Source: a virus
IMG/VR virus record: IMGVR_UViG_3300048916_000149
Span: 1 to 40,689 of that record
Strand: one strand, 5' to 3'
Length of the DNA: 40,689 nt
Shown one piece after another: positions 31,976-37,948 of this stretch. A program made the position numbers and the translations under genes. How positions within the stretch are numbered: the stretch's first letter is position 1; every line of letters starts with the position of its first letter. The notes below the pieces were generated by a model. The model did no database searches and had not been told where the DNA came from. It saw nothing but the letters and a program-made list of their open reading frames with translations.

Positions 31976-32383
31976 GTGGGGAACCGACAGGTCAACGACG
32001 ATCTACCTCAAATGTGGGATACGTCAACGGATCTCGCGACTCTCGGGATCCGACTGTGCGAGCCCATGGGAGAAGTGGTAGCTGAGGGCTCCTGGATCAT
32101 CATCGGAACCCTGATTGCTACGGGTAATCTCATCGACGCGGTACCCCGAACCGGATTGATGGAGACGCAGTTCGCGCGCCTCCTCGCCGCGGCCATGCAG
32201 GTATGGATGTTCGGCCGCGGCAGTTTGGAAAACTGGCAGTACCGACCGGGCGAGGGATGGATGGTCGAGGTGACGATGCGTCAGCCGGCCGACGGCTTCC
32301 GCTTGGATATGGAATCCATATGTTCCGATGATGGGGACTTGCCCCTGGTGTTGGCTGGGTTCAGCTTGCCGCTGGCGAGGTAG
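31976..32383 (+). CDS. Unknown protein overlapping the repressor gene end (135 aa)
   Basis: GTG 31976 has GGAGGG 7 bp upstream. The product is 135 residues with WIIIGTLIATGNLIDAVP (partly hydrophobic), MQVWMFGRGSLENWQYRPGEG and a C-terminal strand VLAGFSLPLAR. Not recognised. Its last 103 bp overlap the 3' end of the leftward repressor on the other strand. Codon use is less GC-biased than in the late genes. It could be an immunity or excision accessory; it could also be partly spurious. Confidence 0.5.
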   Translation: MGNRQVNDDLPQMWDTSTDLATLGIRLCEPMGEVVAEGSWIIIGTLIATGNLIDAVPRTGLMETQFARLLAAAMQVWMFGRGSLENWQYRPGEGWMVEVTMRQPADGFRLDMESICSDDGDLPLVLAGFSLPLAR

Positions 32384-32685
32384 ACCTCTTCGGCCTTCTG
32401 CGCTTCTCGTATGCGCGCCTTGTCGTGCTTGCGGGCCAATGCCATCAAATCCTCAGGCAACATCTTGAACGCTGCCGCAAGCAAGTCGATCTGTTCCATG
32501 TCGATCGCCATCTGACCGCGTTCGATCTTCGAGAGCGTGTTCACCGGTATGCCGGTAGCAGCGCTCACATCTTTCTGCTCCATACGGCGGTTTAACCGCT
32601 GGTTGCGCACTTCTGAGGCGATCGTTCGAGTCCATGCTCCAACGTGCCGGGAGTTCGTAGCCACACCCAGAGAGTAGGCCAGCAC
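32281..32685 (-). CDS. XRE-family immunity repressor
   Basis: 134 residues from GTG 32685 (GTG 32664 is an alternative). HTH region at about 25-80: ASEVRNQRLNRRMEQKDVSA, then TGIPVNTLSKIERGQMAIDM with the recognition helix. C-terminal part is charged (LARKHDKARIREAQKAEEVY) and ends in a basic Ser/Lys tail. It diverges from the Cro-like gene over a 106-bp control region with CCATATGGG operators, the normal layout of a lysogeny switch. It should repress the early promoter and maintain lysogeny. Confidence 0.85.
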   Translation of the reverse strand: MLAYSLGVATNSRHVGAWTRTIASEVRNQRLNRRMEQKDVSAATGIPVNTLSKIERGQMAIDMEQIDLLAAAFKMLPEDLMALARKHDKARIREAQKAEEVYLASGKLNPANTRGKSPSSEHMDSISKRKPSAG

Positions 32686-32699
32686 TTCCCATATGGGAA
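32686..32699. promoter_or_regulatory. Repressor operator A, TTCCCATATGGGAA
   Basis: A perfect 14-bp palindrome directly before the repressor GTG. Two further CCATATGGG copies lie at 32768-32776 and 32788-32796, in and just after the Cro promoter. Probable binding site for repressor and/or Cro, controlling the repressor's own expression. Confidence 0.75.
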
Positions 32700-32756
32700 T
32701 GGGGGGCGTTCCGATTGGCCTAGTCGTGTCCTATCGGAATCGCGCGAGCAAACCTC

Positions 32757-32784
32757 TTGCGATCCGTCCATATGGGTGTACAGT
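32757..32784 (+). promoter_or_regulatory. Early (Cro) promoter, leaderless type
   Basis: TTGCGA (32757-32762), 16-bp spacer, TACAGT (32779-32784); seven bases later is the ATG of the Cro-like gene, so transcription would begin at the start codon. No Shine-Dalgarno is present. Operator B lies in the spacer. Confidence 0.6.
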
Positions 32785-32796
32785 CATCCATATGGG
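32768..32796. promoter_or_regulatory. Operators B and C, CCATATGGG pair
   Basis: CCATATGGG at 32768-32776 (promoter spacer) and 32788-32796 (covering the Cro start codon), exactly 20 bp apart, about two helical turns on the same face. Occupation of both would block the early promoter. Together with operator A this makes a three-site switch. Confidence 0.72.
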
Positions 32797-33037
32797 AAAT
32801 CAATCACGTTGGTCGCAACGAGTCGCGACCCGCGTGCGGCGGGCGGTCAAAGACTCCGGCATCGCTCCTTATCGTCTCGCTCGACTCACAGGCATCCCGA
32901 AGACCACTTTCGACCGCCGCTTGGACGGTGTCAATCCCTGGAACACAGAGGAACTCGAAGCGGTCGCGAAGGAGCTGGGAATCGATCCGAACGATCTTAT
33001 CCCGCCGCCGCGCATGCAGAACAAGGACGCGTCGTGA
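32792..33037 (+). CDS. Cro-like HTH regulator
   Basis: 81 residues. HTH: VATRVRRAVKDSGIAPYRLA followed by TGIPKTTFDRRLDGVNPW, then ELEAVAKELGIDPNDLIPPP. The start is the ATG inside operator C. Divergent from the repressor and first gene of the rightward early operon, as expected for a Cro-like protein. Its stop overlaps the next GTG (GTGA). Confidence 0.8.
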   Translation: MGNQSRWSQRVATRVRRAVKDSGIAPYRLARLTGIPKTTFDRRLDGVNPWNTEELEAVAKELGIDPNDLIPPPRMQNKDAS

Positions 33038-33195
33038 GTGCCCCCGTCGAGGTCGATCAGCAGTGGATCGACGAGCAGATGGCGCACTTCCCTCCGGGAT
33101 CGGCCGACGGGATTGTCGCGATGATGCGCGCGTTCGATCGCACGCGGCGGACACGGCAGGCCGCCGACATCCGCAAGCGGGGTGAAGCGGCATGA
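33034..33195 (+). CDS. Small early protein (53 aa)
   Basis: GTG 33034 overlaps the Cro stop; its stop overlaps the antirepressor ATG. 53 residues: VDQQWIDEQMAHFPPGSADG then a basic helix MRAFDRTRRTRQAADIRKRG. Possibly a small DNA-binding or excision-type protein, but no family is recognised. Confidence 0.6.
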   Translation: MSAPVEVDQQWIDEQMAHFPPGSADGIVAMMRAFDRTRRTRQAADIRKRGEAA

Positions 33196-33902
33196 GTGCC
33201 GAACTGATCCCCGCCACCTCGCCGTTCGACGCGATTCGGCAGGTCCGGGCTGACGGTTCCGAGTTCTGGTCGGCGCGCGACCTCATGCCGCTGATGGGTT
33301 ACTCGTCGTGGCGGAACTTCACGGTTCCGGTCGAGCGCGCCAGGCAGACCGCGGTGAACCAGGGCTACGACCTGGCCAGCAATTTTGCGGGATCGCGCAA
33401 GATCTCCGGCACCAAGCAGGGCAGTGACTTCGAGTTGACTCGCTTCGCCGCCTACCTGGTGGCAATGAACGGTGACCCGAACAAGTCGGAAGTGGCGGCC
33501 GCGCAGGCATACTTCGCCACCCAGACGCGCAAGGCTGAGGTTGCGACCGCGGCGCCGAGTGCCGCGACGGTGTTCGACCTGATGCGCGCGCAGATCGATC
33601 AGCTCGAAGCCACGCAGCGCATGGCGGAGGAAGCCAAGGCGATCGCGACCAAGACCGACGCCCGCCTCGACGCGATCGAGGGCCGCCACGACTGGTACTC
33701 CGCGCTCGGCTACGCCCGGCTGATGAAGGTCGACAACACCTCGACTCAGTTTCTGAACAAAGTTGGGCGGCAGGCGTCCTCGATCGCGAAGGCGCACGGC
33801 ATCGACGCCGTGAAGGTTCCGCACGCCCTGTACGGCGAGGTCAACTCCTATCCGGCATGGATCTGGGAGATCGCGTTCGACGGTCGGGGCGGTGCGGCAT
33901 GA
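33192..33902 (+). CDS. Antirepressor (BRO-N/DinD-like N-terminus)
   Basis: 236 residues. N-terminal 110 residues match a phage antirepressor pattern: SPFDAIRQVRADGSEFWSAR, DLMPLMGYSSWRNF, then FELTRFAAYLVAMNGDPNK and AYFATQTRK. A helical linker (about 125-160) leads to a C-terminal domain (WYSALGYARLMKVDNTSTQF onward) that may bind DNA or the repressor. Third gene of the early operon, as expected for a protein that reverses repression. Confidence 0.85.
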   Translation: MSAELIPATSPFDAIRQVRADGSEFWSARDLMPLMGYSSWRNFTVPVERARQTAVNQGYDLASNFAGSRKISGTKQGSDFELTRFAAYLVAMNGDPNKSEVAAAQAYFATQTRKAEVATAAPSAATVFDLMRAQIDQLEATQRMAEEAKAIATKTDARLDAIEGRHDWYSALGYARLMKVDNTSTQFLNKVGRQASSIAKAHGIDAVKVPHALYGEVNSYPAWIWEIAFDGRGGAA

Positions 33903-34204
33903 ACCCCGTACTCCGCACGGCCCGAGAGCGCGGCTTCGAGCTGCTGGTGGTCACCGGCTACTCCATCGTTCTCGCGTTCGCCCTCCACGGCGATCACTGG
34001 ATCTCCGACTATGCGTTGTTCGCGGCGTTGGTGTCGATCCTGACGGTCGCGGCGGGTGTGGCTGCGGGCCTGGTGTTGTGGGCGATCGCGTCCCTGTGTC
34101 TCCTCGGTGGTGGATCGCCCGCTGTCGAGGGTGGGTCGTCCCCGGTTGATGCGGCTGGCGGGCTGCTGGCGCTCCCGGGGACGTCCGGGGAGGTGCAGCG
34201 ATGA
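33899..34204 (+). CDS. Small membrane protein (101 aa)
   Basis: ATG overlaps the antirepressor stop. 101 residues with two hydrophobic segments: about 14-30 (ELLVVTGYSIVLAFALHG) and 40-70 (LFAALVSILTVAAGVAAGLV), then a Gly/Ser/Pro tail. An early-expressed membrane protein; superinfection exclusion is one possibility, without direct evidence. Confidence 0.7.
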   Translation: MNPVLRTARERGFELLVVTGYSIVLAFALHGDHWISDYALFAALVSILTVAAGVAAGLVLWAIASLCLLGGGSPAVEGGSSPVDAAGGLLALPGTSGEVQR

Positions 34205-34416
34205 GCGACGAACTGTGCGACCTGACCGAGATGCCGAAGGCGTGGTGTGCGCACTGCCGGAAGCAGGATCTCCCGAAACCGCCACCCCTGGACTGGTTCA
34301 CGGCGAAGTACGACGGTCGGTGCGCACTGTGCTCCAAGCCTATCGAAGCCGGAGACGACATCGCCGCCACCGATGACGGATACATCTGCCGGAGGCGTCA
34401 TGACGACATCTGGTGA
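34201..34416 (+). CDS. Zinc-ribbon-like small protein (71 aa)
   Basis: 71 residues with CAHC and CALC pairs 25 residues apart (AWCAHCRKQDLP, DGRCALCSKPIEAGDD) and a later Cys and His in YICRRRHDD. The pattern fits a small zinc-binding fold. ATGA overlap upstream and a 17-bp overlap downstream. Target unknown. Confidence 0.7.
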   Translation: MSDELCDLTEMPKAWCAHCRKQDLPKPPPLDWFTAKYDGRCALCSKPIEAGDDIAATDDGYICRRRHDDIW

Positions 34417-34705
34417 CGAGTATCGACTGTGCTACTCGCGATGCTGGCCATGCCAGTTCGGCGAGCACTACGACCCTCCGCGGTGGCACACCTGGGCTGA
34501 CGACGAAGACGTCGAGCACGCTGCGGAAACCGGCCAGACCGATCCGCGTTCATCGCGATGCGGATGCTACTGCGCGAATTCTTCCTCACCACAAGCCGAC
34601 ACAGCTCCGTGTGGTGAGGACACGCCCTCCGCGCTGTCACGTGACACCGCGACTGCGGAGGGCGTTCCCAAACTTCCGGCAGAAGCCGGGGGAATCGGCG
34701 AGTAG
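34400..34705 (+). CDS. Cys-rich small protein; 3' end encoded by hairpin DNA
   Basis: ATG 34400 follows GGAGG (34391-34395). N-terminal 60 residues are Cys/Trp/His-rich (LCYSRCWPCQFGEHYDPPRW, SSRCGCYCANS), suggesting metal binding. The C-terminal 40 residues (QADTAPCGEDTPSALSRDTA onward) are low complexity and encoded by perfect inverted repeats (34583-34716), so the DNA or RNA structure may matter more than the peptide there. Confidence 0.6.
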   Translation: MTTSGDEYRLCYSRCWPCQFGEHYDPPRWHTWADDEDVEHAAETGQTDPRSSRCGCYCANSSSPQADTAPCGEDTPSALSRDTATAEGVPKLPAEAGGIGE

Positions 34706-34716
34706 CCCCACTCGCC
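34583..34716. repeat. Three consecutive perfect hairpins (possible origin or control region)
   Basis: (1) TCCTCACCACA/TGTGGTGAGGA, 11 bp, 34583-34593 with 34610-34620. (2) One base later ACGCCCTCCGC/GCGGAGGGCGT, 11 bp, 34622-34632 with 34655-34665, its loop containing the 12-bp palindrome TGTCACGTGACA (34635-34646). (3) GGCGAGT/ACTCGCC, 7 bp, 34697-34703 with 34710-34716, spanning the stop codon. The set is too exact for coding constraint alone. A replication origin, terminator pair or mRNA-processing site is possible. Confidence 0.6.
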
Positions 34717-34756
34717 AATGAATGTCCGAACAGACGAACAGAGAGAAGCATACCAA

Positions 34757-34981
34757 ATGTCCGTGACCTCTCCGGGCTGGCAGCAGTGCGTGAAGCAACT
34801 GCTTTCCGCCCCAACGGATTCCGCCGAACACAAGCTCGGCGAAGACCTGGCCACCGCCGACGACGACCGGGCGTGGACCTTGCTGATCGACATGATCACC
34901 CAGGACCCCGCCGAGTCACCCGAATACAAGGCTGCCGCTCGCACTCTGGGCCGTCTCGCCGAACCGGAGGTGACGGCATGA
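34757..34981 (+). CDS. Small early protein (74 aa)
   Basis: ATG 34757 is preferred to the in-frame ATG 34718, because the intervening codons (ACA, AGA, GAA, GCA, CAA) are unlike phage genes. 74 residues, helical, acidic: SPGWQQCVKQLLSAPTDSAE then YKAAARTLGRLAEPE. No family recognised. ATGA overlap with the next gene. Confidence 0.65.
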   Translation: MSVTSPGWQQCVKQLLSAPTDSAEHKLGEDLATADDDRAWTLLIDMITQDPAESPEYKAAARTLGRLAEPEVTA

Positions 34982-35214
34982 CCCCCGCCGAGTACCGGGC
35001 CCGCATGGACGAGGTCCTGCGCTACCTGGGTGCGCTGCTGACCTCTCCGGCGGGGAGCACGGAGTGGACGGTGGGTCGCACGTTCGCGACGATGCCGGAC
35101 CTGTTCCGGGCCACCTACCTGCAGTCGTTGATCGAGTCGGGTGGCCGGGGTCGGGAGATCGGTGGGGATCTGCTGGCGATCATCCATGGCTACCCGGAGG
35201 CGGTGCCGGCATGA
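34978..35214 (+). CDS. Small early protein (78 aa)
   Basis: 78 residues, mostly helical (TPAEYRARMDEVLRYLGALL, then MPDLFRATYLQSLIESGG). ATGA overlaps on both sides. Function not recognised; part of the early operon. Confidence 0.65.
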   Translation: MTPAEYRARMDEVLRYLGALLTSPAGSTEWTVGRTFATMPDLFRATYLQSLIESGGRGREIGGDLLAIIHGYPEAVPA

Positions 35215-36029
35215 GCAGGGAAGTGCGGCGTGTGCCGCTGGACTTCGACTGGCCGCTGAACGAGGTGTGGCACGGCTACCTGACGCCGGACAAGTTCCGG
35301 GAGAACCGCTGCCAGGACTGCTTCGGTCGCGGCTCGACCCCGGCGCATCAGTGGATCGAGCGCATCGGCTTGATGATCGATCAGCTCATCGCGGATGTCG
35401 ATGAAAACGCTGCAGGGAAACCGATGCACCCGTGGCTGGAGAAGGACACTTACCCGCCAGTGGATCGCGAGGACGAGATCGCCCGCCAAGGCATTTGGGT
35501 GGACTACCGGGTGGTGCGCCCGTCGGCGGACATCGTCGAGTTCGCACAGGCTCTCGTGAAGGACGATCCGTACGAGTTCCGGCGCACGATCGAGCGCGGT
35601 CGATTCGCGCAGAACCGCGAAGCTATCACTCGCGGCCTGGTACGAGCGGCTGGACTTCCAGAGAAGTGGGGCTGGTGTCCTGCCTGCAACGGCCACGGAA
35701 GCGTCGAAGCCTATCCGGGCCAGCGCGCTGAAGCGGAGGCGTGGGAGGCCGAGGAGCCGCCCACCGGCGAGGGCTGGCAGCTGTGGGAGACGGTGTCCGA
35801 AGGATCGCCTGTCACGCCGGTTTTCGCTGACCGTGAGGGTCTGGTCGCCCATCTGTGCTCGGACGACTATCCGCGTCGCCTGACCCGCGACGAGGCCGAG
35901 GGCCTGGTGTCCGCCGGCTGGGTCCCCTCGGGTATCGGCGTGGTCGGTCGCGGCTTCGTTCCCGGAGAGATCTCGGAGGGCGACTTCGCCCGCGTCGTTC
36001 TCGGTGACCTGAAGGGGGATCAGTCGTGA
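35211..36029 (+). CDS. Early protein with two DnaJ-type CxxCxGxG motifs
   Basis: 272 residues. CQDCFGRG (Cys34, Cys37) and CPACNGHG (Cys156, Cys159) are CxxCxGxG motifs as in the DnaJ zinc domain, here separated by about 120 residues and probably binding one zinc together. No J-domain is present. The rest is charged, with a C-terminal RRLTRDEAEGLVSAGWVPSG segment. A role in protein or nucleic-acid binding is possible. ATGA overlap upstream, GTGA overlap downstream. Confidence 0.7.
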   Translation: MSREVRRVPLDFDWPLNEVWHGYLTPDKFRENRCQDCFGRGSTPAHQWIERIGLMIDQLIADVDENAAGKPMHPWLEKDTYPPVDREDEIARQGIWVDYRVVRPSADIVEFAQALVKDDPYEFRRTIERGRFAQNREAITRGLVRAAGLPEKWGWCPACNGHGSVEAYPGQRAEAEAWEAEEPPTGEGWQLWETVSEGSPVTPVFADREGLVAHLCSDDYPRRLTRDEAEGLVSAGWVPSGIGVVGRGFVPGEISEGDFARVVLGDLKGDQS

Positions 36030-36184
36030 GCGCGGCGGTCGGGTTGGGGCGGCGCATGTTCGCGGCGTTCGAGGAAGCCCTGCATCAGCACCTGCACCCG
36101 CAGGCGAAAGCGGTTCCGGCGGCGACGGATTGGGACGACTGGCACTACGCCGACGAACGCGCCCCCTGGGAAGACGAGCACTGA
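36026..36184 (+). CDS. Small early protein (52 aa)
   Basis: GTG 36026 overlaps the previous stop. The 52-residue product starts VSAAVGLGRRMFAAFEEAL, has a His-rich stretch (HQHLHPQ) and an acidic Trp-containing end (DWDDWHYADERAPWEDEH). Unknown. Last gene before the hairpin at 36192-36220. Confidence 0.6.
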   Translation: MSAAVGLGRRMFAAFEEALHQHLHPQAKAVPAATDWDDWHYADERAPWEDEH

Positions 36185-36191
36185 CGTAAGC

Positions 36192-36220
36192 GGCCCGGCG
36201 AGGTCCTAGCTCGCCGGGCC
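36192..36220 (+). terminator. Perfect 11-bp intergenic hairpin
   Basis: GGCCCGGCGAG (36192-36202), loop GTCCTAG, CTCGCCGGGCC (36210-36220). No U-tract follows, so it may be a weak terminator or mRNA-stabilising structure. It shares the GAG-N7-CTC apex with hairpins at 30029 and 36981. Confidence 0.55.
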
Positions 36221-36248
36221 TGAACACCACTCATCACGAGGAGAAGTG

Positions 36249-36287
36249 ATGTCCACCCCGAACACTACCGCCCCGATGGAGGGCTGA
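36249..36287 (+). CDS. Possible 12-residue leader peptide
   Basis: ATG 36249 with a strong GAGGAG just upstream encodes MSTPNTTAPMEG and stops at 36285-36287, three bases before the next ATG (36291). The strong ribosome-binding site in front of so short a frame suggests a leader that couples translation to the gene below, or simply the relic of a start. Confidence 0.35.
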   Translation: MSTPNTTAPMEG

Positions 36288-36290
36288 CCG

Positions 36291-36788
36291 ATGGCAGTCA
36301 CCACCTACTTCGAAGTCGACGGACAACCTGTCCCAGCCAAGGAATGTACCTGGGTACTCGTAGCCCCCTGCGGGTGCGAATGCGCCTGGGCCACTTGCCG
36401 ATACACAAGTTCGGAAGAGGAAGCGCGAGAAGGATTCTTCGGATCGAAAGCGGTCCGCCGCCGCGACGAAAAGCTCGGGTACACCGTGCAGATCAAGCGG
36501 AACGCGGACACGCGAATCGCCGACAACTGCCCTCACGCCCCGAAGTGGGGAGTAGAGCCGCGGCCGGAACGCGAAGGCCATACCTGGGCCGGAACGCACG
36601 ACGGTCGCGTCCTGCACCTGGTCCCGCTGGTCATCGAGAAGGACCAGCACAGCGGGTTCGGGCGCCAGGAGGAGGTCGCGGCGGTCTGTGGCCGGGCCCG
36701 CGCCTACACCTGGTCCGCGCAATGGCACATCGTCGACGGTCGCGCCGAGTGCGCCGCGTGCCTGCGTGCCGCGAAGCGGGAGGGCTGA
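36291..36788 (+). CDS. Early protein, Cys-containing (165 aa)
   Basis: 165 residues, GGAGGG 7 bp upstream. N-terminal APCGCECAWATC cluster and C-terminal CAACLRAAKREG suggest a metal-binding protein; the middle is charged and beta-rich (TVQIKRNADTRIADNC, HDGRVLHLVPLVIEKDQ). Not recognised. Confidence 0.7.
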   Translation: MAVTTYFEVDGQPVPAKECTWVLVAPCGCECAWATCRYTSSEEEAREGFFGSKAVRRRDEKLGYTVQIKRNADTRIADNCPHAPKWGVEPRPEREGHTWAGTHDGRVLHLVPLVIEKDQHSGFGRQEEVAAVCGRARAYTWSAQWHIVDGRAECAACLRAAKREG

Positions 36789-36791
36789 CCG

Positions 36792-36962
36792 ATGGCGATC
36801 CGTTTCAAGGACGGCTCGATCCCGACAGACCACGAACTCGACTGCATCGCGCAGGCGTTCGGGCTCGGCACCGCCGCCCGCATGAACGACTTCTGCGCCG
36901 ACGCCGCGCAGCGCCGCAAGCAGCGCGCCCGTTACGAGGCCACGAAATCGAGTGCGGCGTAA
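36792..36962 (+). CDS. Small early protein (56 aa)
   Basis: ATG 36792 with AGGG upstream, four bases after the previous stop. 56 residues: MAIRFKDGSIPTDHELDCIA then a helix with basic end AAQRRKQRARYEATKSS. Could be a small nucleic-acid-binding protein; no family recognised. Confidence 0.6.
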   Translation: MAIRFKDGSIPTDHELDCIAQAFGLGTAARMNDFCADAAQRRKQRARYEATKSSAA

Positions 36963-36980
36963 CCCCTGAACACGAGTGCG

Positions 36981-37007
36981 CCGGGGCGAGATGACTGCTC
37001 GCCCCGG
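36981..37007 (+). terminator. Perfect 10-bp intergenic hairpin
   Basis: CCGGGGCGAG (36981-36990), loop ATGACTG, CTCGCCCCGG (36998-37007). Followed by TACCTAACCC without a U-tract. Very like the hairpin at 36192-36220, including a CTGAACAC box nearby and an ACGAGGAG ribosome-binding site before the next gene. Confidence 0.55.
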
Positions 37008-37038
37008 TACCTAACCCGAGATACGAGGAGCTTACCCG

Positions 37039-37269
37039 ATGGGTAACAACGAAACCCGAGAACGGCAGCCGAAGGTCCCGTTTCTGACTGACGCCGAGCT
37101 GACCGACATCGTCCAGGGGCGTGAACGGGATGGCATCGCGGCCATCGAGCGAGTGCCGGAGGAACAAATCCTGCTCGCGCTCGCTGAGTTGCTGACCATG
37201 CGAGCGATGAGGCGCGAGATCAACGACATGACCCGCCCCAGCGAAATCGACCAGGAGGCCACTCGATGA
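37039..37269 (+). CDS. Small early protein (76 aa)
   Basis: 76 residues, helical and charged (FLTDAELTDIVQGRERDGIA, then QILLALAELLTMRAMRRE). GAGGAG lies 10 bp upstream. Function unknown. ATGA overlap with the next gene. Confidence 0.65.
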   Translation: MGNNETRERQPKVPFLTDAELTDIVQGRERDGIAAIERVPEEQILLALAELLTMRAMRREINDMTRPSEIDQEATR

Positions 37270-37727
37270 GCGCAGCCAATCCTCTGCTCTCCGAGGTGGA
37301 CATCGTCGCCGTGGTCGCGGACCTGGGTGAGTTGTCGAAGGACATCCGCCTCTGGCACGCCGGCGAACTCGCCGACCGCCTGGACGCGATCATCGCCCGC
37401 CGGTTCGGCTACATCGTCCGCCACGTCGGCGAAGAGACCGCCGTAGCCGCAATCCCCGCACCGGACTTCACGTACGTGCGCCATCTCCCGGAACGAAAGC
37501 CCAACGTCAAATCCCAACGCCTCGACCAGTTCGCCGCAGACCTCCGCGCCCACCCCGGCGAGTGGGGGCAGTGGCCGAACAGCATCAACGAGATCACTGG
37601 TTACACGGTCGCGTCCCGCATCAACCGTGGCGCCGACATGCGGTTCAGCGGCGGCGAGTTCGAGGCCATCAGCCGCTTGGGCGTCCTGCATGTCCGCTAC
37701 GTCGGCAAGGAGCAGGCCAATGCGTGA
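37266..37727 (+). CDS. Early protein (153 aa), possible DNA-binding C-terminus
   Basis: 153 residues. N-terminal helical half (VDIVAVVADLGELSKDIRLW). The C-terminal half QFAADLRAHPGEWGQWPNSI... ASRINRG... ISRLGVLHVRYVG is a pattern recalled from many actinophage early proteins and looks like a short helix-strand module. No function known. 8-bp overlap with the next gene. Confidence 0.7.
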   Translation: MSAANPLLSEVDIVAVVADLGELSKDIRLWHAGELADRLDAIIARRFGYIVRHVGEETAVAAIPAPDFTYVRHLPERKPNVKSQRLDQFAADLRAHPGEWGQWPNSINEITGYTVASRINRGADMRFSGGEFEAISRLGVLHVRYVGKEQANA

Positions 37728-37866
37728 ACCGAAAGCTCCGTGGTGGCAGCCCTACCAGGAAGCCCACGACCGCCTGCCCGCCCCGGATCCGGAGTTGGAG
37801 GCCGAGCACGAGCTGGCGTTCGCGCTCGAAGCGCAGTCGTGGTTTCGGGGTGGTGCGCGTGTGTGA
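37720..37866 (+). CDS. Small early protein (48 aa)
   Basis: ATG 37720 overlaps the previous gene by 8 bp, with AAGGAG upstream. 48 residues starting MREPKAPWWQPYQEAHDRLP and ending with an acidic helix (ELEAEHELAFALEAQSW). Unknown. Confidence 0.55.
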   Translation: MREPKAPWWQPYQEAHDRLPAPDPELEAEHELAFALEAQSWFRGGARV

Positions 37867-37948
37867 CGAGGACGGGGATTACGACGAGGGCGCCGAGTGG
37901 GATCGCGCCCGCGACAGGCAGATCGACCGCGAGAACGAGGTGTTGTGA
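37859..37948 (+). CDS. Very small acidic protein (about 29 aa)
   Basis: GTG 37859 (or 37853/37850) overlapping the previous gene; stop overlaps the WhiB-like ATG. Sequence CDEDGDYDEGAEWDRARDRQ is strongly acidic. It may be a translational-coupling frame for the WhiB-like gene rather than a functional protein. Confidence 0.4.
   Translation: MCDEDGDYDEGAEWDRARDRQIDRENEVL

Noticed and set aside
31591-32085. Open frame across the integrase end and the AT-rich gap
   Set aside because: It overlaps the integrase 3' end and the better supported gene at 31976, lacks a good ribosome-binding site and has non-phage-like composition.
34718-34756. Upstream ATG as start of the gene ending at 34981
   Set aside because: No ribosome-binding site, it lies next to the hairpin cluster, and the codons are unlike phage coding sequence.
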